DNA from: Arsenophonus nilaparvatae
GTDB lineage: Bacteria > Pseudomonadota > Gammaproteobacteria > Enterobacterales > Enterobacteriaceae
DNA: 64,000 nucleotides
Direction: 5' to 3' (one strand)
Assembly: GCF_000757905.1 (NCBI RefSeq)
Contig: NZ_KN173624.1
Part shown: one piece after another, positions 57,538-64,000 of the stretch
How the letters are laid out: each line of letters opens with the position of its first letter
How positions within the stretch are numbered: position 1 is the stretch's first letter
Made by a program: the position numbers and the translations under genes
The notes under the pieces: generated by a model
Seen by the model: the letters and a program-made list of their open reading frames with translations, nothing else
What the model was told of the DNA's origin: nothing
The model's database searches: none

Positions 57538-58104
57538 TTAACTGCTGCCATGATTATAGCGCCCGTGGTAGGTCGTTTGATTGTTATAGCGCAACGGAAC
57601 CGCCGTATAATCCAGCGCCACCAGTTCGCTCCGCGCCGGCGCAAAGGCCGCGAGCGTCTCGCGTAATCTGGCCGCCTGGTCATTGGTGATCAACGTATTG
57701 AGTACCACCCGATATAGCGCCCAGTGCGTCTCGCCATCGGGATACGCGGTGGCCTGTTCCGGTTTAAGGGCCGCTCCCCCTTCGGTTATCGTCACCTCCC
57801 CAAATCCCAGCGCCCGTATCATGGCGCGAATCGACCAGGGGGTGCCCTTATAGCGATGCAGCGTGATGGCCGATTTCAGCATCGCACGGCGGGCATCATC
57901 CGATTCGGCTAAATGCCAGCCATTAACCCCGGTTAACGCCAGCTGCTCTGCCAGCCAGGGCAAGGCCGACGCCTCGGTCATGTCCAGCAGATAAACCAGC
58001 AGCGGCGTCAGGTCAATCTGCTGCAACCGCGCCGCCTGTGCCGCCAGCCCCTGAAAATGTTTCTCTGCCGCCAGCAGCGGCGGTAACAGGCTGTTATCGG
58101 TCAT
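57538..58104 (-). CDS. Phage tail protein I (P2 gpI-like)
   Basis: This 188-residue protein has the gpI pattern LPWLAEQLALTGVNGW (about residues 48-63) and LHRYKGTPWSIRAMIRALGFG (about 82-102). It links baseplate and fibres. The start overlaps the end of the baseplate J gene by 11 bp. The G+C content is visibly higher than the core genes, as in the rest of the tail module. Confidence 0.9.
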   Translation of the reverse strand: MTDNSLLPPLLAAEKHFQGLAAQAARLQQIDLTPLLVYLLDMTEASALPWLAEQLALTGVNGWHLAESDDARRAMLKSAITLHRYKGTPWSIRAMIRALGFGEVTITEGGAALKPEQATAYPDGETHWALYRVVLNTLITNDQAARLRETLAAFAPARSELVALDYTAVPLRYNNQTTYHGRYNHGSS

Positions 58105-59218
58105 CGCCGCTCTCCGTGCCCAGGGTCAACTGAATGTCGCTACAATGCGCCCATTGCTGTGCCGACAGTACCGTCGACTCAAGGGTAGTGAAACTCGTGA
58201 GCTGCACCCGGTAAACGCCCGGCACTGACAAGGCAGCGATAATCTGGCTGGGCACAATATCCCGCCCCAGCTGTTTAGCCTGGCGGGCCACATACTGCTC
58301 AGCGGCCTGCCACGCCTGTTTCAGTACCGGCTCGCCTGGCTGGCTGGCATAACAGGTCAGCTGTGCGGTAATGGTATAGTCAACCTTTTCAGGGGCCAGC
58401 ACCTGCACTGTATCATTCAGCGGGCGCACCCGCTCTTCCGAGCACAGGGCCGTCACCAGGCTGAGCACCGTCTTGTCCGGCAGCCCGCTGGTCAGCAGCG
58501 GATACAGGTTGACCGTGCCGGGTTTCGGGCGGGTCACTGCCACATCACAAATCCCCGGATGGGCACTCATGGCATGAAAGCGGTAGGCTTCACGTGAACC
58601 AGCGGTGCTGAAGGACGCCGGAGCCAGACGGATACGGTTGCGTAGATGCTCATCGTCTTCAACGTCTGAGCCGCCTTCGCTTGGCGTGGTATTAGTGACC
58701 TGAATATCCCCGTCATCGATGGCCTCCATCAGGGTGCTGATTTGCGCCGGTTGCCAGCCGTTACCCTGTATCCCTGCCTCGCTGCAGGTCGCACTCACCG
58801 TCACCCGGGATGCCGTTGGCGTCAGCCTGACTTCGCTGTCGGTGGTAAATAGCAGGCTGTCCGTGGCGCTGAGCCGTGTACCGGCCGGTATCGGTATCGT
58901 CAGCGAGGGTGCGACCGCCAGTGAAAATTGCACCGTGGTGCGTGCCGGTTGAGCCGGTAAACGGTAAACGCCGACCAGCTCGGCCAGATAGTCCAGCATT
59001 GGCGCACGGGCAAAGGCCACCAGGTTTTGTTCGGCGGCGGATTGAATGGCACTGCGCACCAGGGTTTCCCGGTAGGCGAACAGGTCAATCAATAGCCGCT
59101 CCGCCTGCGCCGGCCACAGGGTTTTACCGCTGGCCGCTTCATAGGCCGCAATCATCTCGCGGGTAATGGCTTGGGCGTCTGCGTTCACAAACTGCGGTTT
59201 CTCAAGGGTTAACGCCAT
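58094..59218 (-). CDS. Baseplate assembly protein J
   Basis: This 374-residue protein has the baseplate-wedge features RSAIQSAAEQNLVAFA, then MLDYLAELVGVYRLPAQPA, and later EGGSDVEDDEHLRNRIRLAP with REAYRFHA. It builds the baseplate periphery with W. It overlaps W by 10 bp and I by 11 bp. Confidence 0.92.
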   Translation of the reverse strand: MALTLEKPQFVNADAQAITREMIAAYEAASGKTLWPAQAERLLIDLFAYRETLVRSAIQSAAEQNLVAFARAPMLDYLAELVGVYRLPAQPARTTVQFSLAVAPSLTIPIPAGTRLSATDSLLFTTDSEVRLTPTASRVTVSATCSEAGIQGNGWQPAQISTLMEAIDDGDIQVTNTTPSEGGSDVEDDEHLRNRIRLAPASFSTAGSREAYRFHAMSAHPGICDVAVTRPKPGTVNLYPLLTSGLPDKTVLSLVTALCSEERVRPLNDTVQVLAPEKVDYTITAQLTCYASQPGEPVLKQAWQAAEQYVARQAKQLGRDIVPSQIIAALSVPGVYRVQLTSFTTLESTVLSAQQWAHCSDIQLTLGTESGDDR

Positions 59219-59574
59219 GCCACCTCCGTTTGTGCGTTGACCTGACTGCCCGGCAGTCGCCAGCGCAGCAGGAGATTCACCCGCTCACCCTGCGCATTAA
59301 GCCGCACCTGATGTAATTCGCATCGGGGCTCCCAGCGTTTGATGGCCTCCACCGTTTCCCGTACCACATGCGGCAAGGCGCGCTCAGTGGGCATATCCAG
59401 ATAACGATGCAGATCACTGCCAAAATCCGGTCGATGCGGGTCGCTGCCTTTTGGGGTGCCTAAAATCAGTCGCAGGCACTGCTGAATATCCTCGACGCCA
59501 CTGACCCGTTCACCCGATACGTGCAGCGCGGGTTGCCAATCTACGGCGCTGAGGACGGTCATTGTGTTCATCAA
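59209..59574 (-). CDS. Baseplate assembly protein W (gp25-like)
   Basis: This 121-residue protein has the gp25-like motif GTPKGSDPHRPDFGSDLHRY (about residues 39-58), a conserved core of W and T4 gp25. It is a wedge protein that may start sheath assembly. It sits between V and J. Confidence 0.92.
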   Translation of the reverse strand: MMNTMTVLSAVDWQPALHVSGERVSGVEDIQQCLRLILGTPKGSDPHRPDFGSDLHRYLDMPTERALPHVVRETVEAIKRWEPRCELHQVRLNAQGERVNLLLRWRLPGSQVNAQTEVAWR

Positions 59575-59591
59575 ACGCGTTCCTCCCTCGC

Positions 59592-60233
59592 TTATAACGG
59601 CTTGCCGGTGGGTTTACCGTCATGCCCGTTGCTGTGTTGATGCTGTTGCAGCGACACCCGACCTGCCTGGATATCGCCGCTGGCCTGGAGCGTGCCGTCA
59701 ATGATGGCTGTCGCGCCACTGCCGCCCGAACCGCTCATGCCGCCCTGGTAAGTCAGTTGCTTTTGTACCGTCAGGTTGCCCGTCGCGACCGTATCGGGTG
59801 CATCCAGTAACAGGGTGTGACTTGCCTTCACCGTCGCATTTTGCGTTTGAATGAGCACAGTGGCCTGGGTGGTCAGCGTCAGGGTCTGTATATTGCCGCC
59901 GATAGTCATCGCGTGGTTTTTGCGGTCATACTCGACAAAAGTCCCATCGGCAAAATCTACCCGCCGCTTATCGCGCTTCGCCACTGTCGGGCGGTCTATC
60001 TCGGAATACACCGCCCCTAACACCACGCCGTCATCGCCGTCAGCATCCAGCAGCAGGCTCACCTGTTCACCCACATCGGGTAGCCCGTAATCCTTGTTAT
60101 CCTGGGTGTTGCGTTGCAATACCGGCAGCCAGGCGGTGCGCAGGTTATCACAGGTCGGCAGCCGTACCCGTACCCGGACGTTTTGCTCATCAATCTGGCT
60201 GATGGTACCGAACATCAATTGCAGTCCTTTCAT
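59592..60233 (-). CDS. Baseplate spike protein V
   Basis: This 213-residue spike has an OB-fold-type N-terminus (DVGEQVSLLLDADGDDGVVLGAVYSE in two blocks), a beta-helical middle, and a C-terminal HQH motif (QQHQHSNGH). HxH motifs at the tip of P2 gpV bind iron at the membrane-piercing point. It overlaps D by 4 bp. Confidence 0.9.
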   Translation of the reverse strand: MKGLQLMFGTISQIDEQNVRVRVRLPTCDNLRTAWLPVLQRNTQDNKDYGLPDVGEQVSLLLDADGDDGVVLGAVYSEIDRPTVAKRDKRRVDFADGTFVEYDRKNHAMTIGGNIQTLTLTTQATVLIQTQNATVKASHTLLLDAPDTVATGNLTVQKQLTYQGGMSGSGGSGATAIIDGTLQASGDIQAGRVSLQQHQHSNGHDGKPTGKPL

Positions 60234-61414
60234 GGTGGCTTTTCTCCGATTGTCATCTCTTTTTCACTCAGCGGCCCCACGCTGCCATCGGCTTTCACCC
60301 CAATCACCTGTCGGGGCGCAGGCTTATCCGCGCGAGTCGTTTTCCTGTTGGTGTGCGCCATCGGCCCCTGGCCCAGGGTGAGTTCACAGGTGTACCCGCT
60401 TTGGCGCGATAGGGCATGGCGAACTTCAGTAATCAGCCACACCCCGGACAGGCGACCAAAATCGGCCAGGCGCACGGTTAACCCGGCTTGATACGCCGTA
60501 TTGCCGGCCAGCGCTACCGTCGCCACCCGTTGATATTCATTATGCCGGTTCAGCCCCGCACACACCTTGGCAGTCGCTTCTTCCCGGCTCCGTGCCCGGC
60601 TGTGCAGTCTTAAGGTATCGGCGCTGGTTGAACGTCCCTGTTTTTGAGGAGCCGTTTCTCGCGCCACGTCGCCTATCGTGCCATCGGCCTTGATACCGAC
60701 CGTGACCAGTTGTTTGCGCTGGCTGTCCTGGTATTTCACCTTGCCCTGCTGGTAGATACGGTTAAGCGTATCGCGCAGGCTGTAATGGCTGACGGCTTGC
60801 GGGGTAATGACGTTAACTGGCAAGGCTTCCCGCAATCTGACGCGCTCAGAAAAAATCAGCCTGCTCGGCGTGACTTTAACGATATAGCCGTATTCCTCGG
60901 CCAGTCGGCGCAAAAAAGCCAGGTCGGTTTCATGTTGCTGCGTGACCCGGTCAAGGGGCAGCGGCGCAATCTGCCCTTCCAGTGTCAGGTGGTGTTTTTG
61001 GGCAATCCGGCGGGCGATGGCCGCCAGGCTGGTCTGCTCAAACGCCCGGTAGCTCCGGGTTCGCAGCGCGGTGGTCACTGAAGCGGATAACCCACGCAGC
61101 GACACCGTATCCGGCGGGCCACTGAGTTCTATTTCATCAATCGAAAAGGTGCCACAGGGACGTAATGGCGTGCCGACCCTGCCGAGCGCCAATGAGAGCG
61201 TGTCGCCTTTACCCGGATACCAGGCCCCACGCCATCGCCCGGCGCTGTCTTCCAGTTCGACCGTCAGCTCATCAGACTGGCCACTGAGCTGATCGGTAAA
61301 GCGGATCCCGAGCACGTCCGGGGTGATATCGTGCGTGATGTCCTTTTGGCCATAATGCAGGGTCCAGGTCGGGGCCGGTACCGCCTGCTGTCTTTGTGTC
61401 GTTAACGTAACCAT
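60230..61414 (-). CDS. Late control protein D (tail hub)
   Basis: This 394-residue protein resembles P2 gpD and gp27-type hubs. It has LRGLSASVTTALRTRSYRAFE, in two blocks (about residues 103-123), HETDLAFLRRLAEEYGYIVK and KVKYQDSQRKQ. It joins the tail tube to the spike V. The start overlaps gpX by 13 bp. Confidence 0.9.
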   Translation of the reverse strand: MVTLTTQRQQAVPAPTWTLHYGQKDITHDITPDVLGIRFTDQLSGQSDELTVELEDSAGRWRGAWYPGKGDTLSLALGRVGTPLRPCGTFSIDEIELSGPPDTVSLRGLSASVTTALRTRSYRAFEQTSLAAIARRIAQKHHLTLEGQIAPLPLDRVTQQHETDLAFLRRLAEEYGYIVKVTPSRLIFSERVRLREALPVNVITPQAVSHYSLRDTLNRIYQQGKVKYQDSQRKQLVTVGIKADGTIGDVARETAPQKQGRSTSADTLRLHSRARSREEATAKVCAGLNRHNEYQRVATVALAGNTAYQAGLTVRLADFGRLSGVWLITEVRHALSRQSGYTCELTLGQGPMAHTNRKTTRADKPAPRQVIGVKADGSVGPLSEKEMTIGEKPP

Positions 61415-61644
61415 GGCGGCGTCTCCTCCACGGTGTCCTGCGCGTTAATCAGCGGTATAGCCAAGGTGATGCCGGCAGGCAACACCGGTGTAATGGGGAT
61501 ATCAGGATTGGCGGCAATGATCCGCACATAGCCCAATGCGTCACCGTAATAGTGGGCGGCCAGCGTATCCCAGCGCTCGCCCTCACGGGTAATATGTTGC
61601 CAGACACCTGGCTTATGTTCTTCTTCATGTTGACTTGCAAACAT
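61402..61644 (-). CDS. Phage tail protein X
   Basis: This 80-residue LysM-like protein has EGERWDTLAAHYYGDALGYV (about residues 21-40) and IPITPVLPAGITLAIP. This is the P2 GpX family. Its place between U and D is usual. Confidence 0.92.
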   Translation of the reverse strand: MFASQHEEEHKPGVWQHITREGERWDTLAAHYYGDALGYVRIIAANPDIPITPVLPAGITLAIPLINAQDTVEETPPWLR

Positions 61645-61660
61645 CGGCCTGTTCTCCTTT

Positions 61661-62542
61661 TTAGTGACGCGTCACCAGATGGCTCGTCAGACGGCTCAGC
61701 ACCGGGGCGACGTCGTTCCAGGTACTGAGGGCACCGCCCACCTGACCGGCCACCGTATCCAGTGCACCGGGCAGTGCCTGGCCGGTACCGGGGGTCAGAG
61801 TACTGAGCGTGTTTTTCGCCTGGCTGGCCGTGGTCGCCACCTTGCCCGCCGCACGGGTCAGGTGACTGGCCGCAGGAAAATGGGCTTCCAGGCCGGCCAA
61901 CAACGGCTGCGCCTGTATCAACGGGGTGGCCACCTCACCTAAGCTAGTAATGACCCCAGGGACGCGCGTTAACGCCGCGACCGGATCCGTTTTCATCTGG
62001 CGCGCCACCCGGATCGCCTGTGAGGCCGTAGCCAGTGCCGACTGCGCCTGACGGGCCAGACCCATCGCCCGCGATAGCGGTGTACCGCTGCCGATCGCCG
62101 GTGTTAGCCCGGCGGCTTTTCTGTTCAGTGTGGTGGCCATCGCCGGCGGCTTAAGCGGCTGGCGCAGATCGCCGGTAAATTCACGCAGACTGATATCGAC
62201 CTCCAGGCATTGGGCGATACCGTCGGCATGGGCTAACAGCGTGCGACCGGTAAGCGTGCTGATCACAAAATGCCCCAGGTACTCGCCATTGCCGAGCACA
62301 AATGCCAGTGCCTGATGGGCACGACAGGCGGCCTGTAGCCGTTGCCATTGCGCGGTCGGTTGACAGTACTGCTGATGAAATCGCACGCTGAGGCGATATT
62401 CATCCCCTTTATCGCCGACCCACTGCAGGCCGGGCTTACGGCCAATGCGCGCCTGTTCGGCAAACTCACCGCCGAGGGTCGCTTCCAGTGCGGTAAAGCC
62501 GGTCTGTAGCTGCACTTCAATCTCACCCAGGATCGCCAGCAT
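61661..62542 (-). CDS. Phage tail protein U
   Basis: This 293-residue protein has an N-terminal P2 GpU domain (about residues 1-130) with LGEIEVQLQTGFTALE and VSIRFHQQ-like LSVRFHQQYC. A long Ala/Leu-rich extension from about 140 on is absent from the roughly 160-residue P2 gpU. It probably caps the tail tube. It overlaps the tape measure by one base. Confidence 0.88.
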   Translation of the reverse strand: MLAILGEIEVQLQTGFTALEATLGGEFAEQARIGRKPGLQWVGDKGDEYRLSVRFHQQYCQPTAQWQRLQAACRAHQALAFVLGNGEYLGHFVISTLTGRTLLAHADGIAQCLEVDISLREFTGDLRQPLKPPAMATTLNRKAAGLTPAIGSGTPLSRAMGLARQAQSALATASQAIRVARQMKTDPVAALTRVPGVITSLGEVATPLIQAQPLLAGLEAHFPAASHLTRAAGKVATTASQAKNTLSTLTPGTGQALPGALDTVAGQVGGALSTWNDVAPVLSRLTSHLVTRH

Positions 62543-64000
62543 CAGTAAAAGTCCCTCCGTTGTTGTTGGTGCATCAGCTGCGCCAGGCGTTTTTCTAGCT
62601 CACGCACACTGATAGCCAGGGCTTCGCGTAACGCCGCTGGGGCCGCCTGGGACTGACCGTTTATCACAATCTGTGGGGCAAAGGTGATCTGTATGCCTGA
62701 AAATGCCTTCCCCTGACCGGCAGGGGGGATTGGGGTATCAGGCCAGTGGGGCACACGCGGGGAGGGCGGTTGCATCAGCGGCATCAGGCCGCCAACGGCG
62801 CGTTCTAACGCGGGCGTGGTACGGGTAATGCCCACCACCGCCCCCTGCACAATATTGTCCCCCAATCCGGCAAAGACCCGTGAGGGACTGTGTATGCCCA
62901 ATGTCTCCTTAAACCAGCCTGAAACACTGTCCCCAAAATTGACAATCGTCTCTTTGGCGGCGGTTAACCGACTTTTGATGCCATTGACCAAACCCTCAAT
63001 CAGCTGGCGACCCGCATCGGTAAAATGGGCAGGCAGTTCAATGTTGAAATAGCCCATCACCCCGGCGAAGGCTTTATAGAGCAGCCCCAGCGGCGACCCG
63101 TTAAGGATAAGTGCACCCACATCAGCAATACCGCCGGAAAACGCCTGTTTCACCTCGGCCCAGCGGGCCTGAAAGAAAGCGCTTATCGGCGTCCAGTAGT
63201 GGTAAATCAGGTAAGCGCCGGCGGCAATCGCGGTGATAGTCAGGCCGATAGGGTTAAACATCAGTGCTCGCCCCAACCACAGCAGGGCATGACCAGCCAG
63301 GCGCAGGCCCGTCACCAGCCCACCGGCCAACACCTTACCTAATCGTCCTACGCTGCCTGCGAGTCGGCTTAAGCGCCCACCCATGCCGAAAGCACTCTGG
63401 AGTAACAGCCAGCCGGTACGCAGCCGGGTAAACCCACCCCACAGCAGGCGTATCGGCGAACCCAGCAGATTGAACGCCAACCTTGTGGCCAACAATCCCC
63501 CCTTAAACAACAGGAGCGCCCCCACGGTTTTGGCGATACCGCTGACCAGTTGAGGGTGGGTTTTGACCCAACCACTGGCGGCATTCAGATAAGGCAGAAC
63601 CGTTTGCGTTAACGACAGTACGGCGGGGGAGAGTGATTCACCGATACTCAGTGACAGCTCTTGACTGGCAATGCCTAACTTTTTCATCTGCTCAATCGGT
63701 GAGGCCAGCCGTTTTTTATAGTCGCCCAGCAGCACATTTTTATCGGCTGCCTGTAAATCGTCTGCGCGCATTTGCCGGTACTTGTCCATATTCGCGAGCA
63801 TCGGACGCACAAAGGCCATTACCTGCATATCGGCAAACAGTTCACCTAAGCCAAAGTTCTGCTGCAGGGCCAGTAACGCCTTATCGCGCGCGGTATCGTC
63901 CTGCAGCGCCATCGCTGATTTAAATTGTGCCAGCGCCTCGGGACTCTTTTGTGCCAGATAGCTTTGCAGGGTATTCATCATCCCTTCAATCGGCGAAATC
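62542..64000 (-). CDS. Phage tail tape measure protein, partial
   Basis: The frame is open to the window edge. The listed ATG at 63981 is internal, as ISPIEG precedes it in frame. The visible part has about 485 residues with alanine-rich helices, hydrophobic segments (LVSGIAKTVGALLLFKGG and MFNPIGLTITAIAAGAYLI), and the TP901-type LGIHSPSRVFAGLGDNI. It sets tail length and may form a membrane channel. The N-terminal half lies outside the window. Confidence 0.9.
   Translation of the reverse strand, partial: ISPIEGMMNTLQSYLAQKSPEALAQFKSAMALQDDTARDKALLALQQNFGLGELFADMQVMAFVRPMLANMDKYRQMRADDLQAADKNVLLGDYKKRLASPIEQMKKLGIASQELSLSIGESLSPAVLSLTQTVLPYLNAASGWVKTHPQLVSGIAKTVGALLLFKGGLLATRLAFNLLGSPIRLLWGGFTRLRTGWLLLQSAFGMGGRLSRLAGSVGRLGKVLAGGLVTGLRLAGHALLWLGRALMFNPIGLTITAIAAGAYLIYHYWTPISAFFQARWAEVKQAFSGGIADVGALILNGSPLGLLYKAFAGVMGYFNIELPAHFTDAGRQLIEGLVNGIKSRLTAAKETIVNFGDSVSGWFKETLGIHSPSRVFAGLGDNIVQGAVVGITRTTPALERAVGGLMPLMQPPSPRVPHWPDTPIPPAGQGKAFSGIQITFAPQIVINGQSQAAPAALREALAISVRELEKRLAQLMHQQQRRDFY

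Noticed and set aside
60644..61081. Plus-strand frames antisense to the phage D, V and J genes
   Set aside because: Long antisense frames are expected in GC-rich DNA; the minus-strand genes have clear family motifs and overlapping starts.

Overview
The window looks like the chromosome of an AT-rich member of the Enterobacterales. The closest picture I can offer is an insect-associated Morganellaceae such as Arsenophonus; this is inference from protein resemblance, low G+C and gene loss, not from a search. It seems to come from a draft assembly: the first bases resemble a cloning-vector polylinker and a run of 24 N lies at 1973-1996.

Layout. 1-1620: a broken fimbrial gene carrying a complete IS5-type insertion sequence. 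2128-5560: the btsT-yjiX-yjiA cluster, with btsT cut by an in-frame TGA. 5615-10264: a MATE transporter, then a two-gene operon (Tm-1-like/UPF0261 protein plus PEP-hydrolase-like TIM barrel) divergent from a TetR regulator, with a perfect inverted repeat between them. 10396-29924: a shortened copy of the E. coli 3-4 min region (speD, speE, yacC, cueO, hpt, can, yadGH, folK, pcnB, gluQ, dksA, sfsA, mrcB, hemL, erpA, mtn, dgt), lacking gcd, panBCD, hrpB and clcA. 30445-38127: rlmD-relA-mazG-pyrG-eno. 38271-39861: a truncated two-partner-secretion exoprotein and a small membrane protein. 39963-44416: mltD, gloB, yafS, rnhA, dnaQ, tRNA-Asp. 44745-50421: tktA, epd, pgk, fbaA.

After 50.8 kb the window becomes accessory DNA. 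It holds an unrecognised 601-residue protein with five exact-length 61-residue helix-turn-helix-like repeats, a 5'-truncated DsbB-like gene, a dimethylsulfone monooxygenase gene (sfnG) between imperfect direct repeats, and a much more GC-rich phage tail module on the minus strand (tape measure, U, X, D, V, W, J, I, tail fibre) that runs off the right edge.

The 3' end of the tail-fibre gene lies in an invertible segment of about 1.36 kb. Two gix-like 26-bp sites in inverted orientation bound it, and an alternative fibre C-terminus points the other way. The adjacent serine invertase carries a one-base frameshift, so the switch may be locked. This switch and the 61-residue-repeat protein are the two most interesting objects here.

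The core genes work together in polyamine synthesis (speED), copper tolerance (cueO behind a CueR-type promoter), the stringent response (relA, dksA, mazG), central carbon metabolism (eno, tktA, epd, pgk, fbaA), cell-wall synthesis and turnover (mrcB, mltD), and DNA replication and maintenance (dnaQ, rnhA, dgt).
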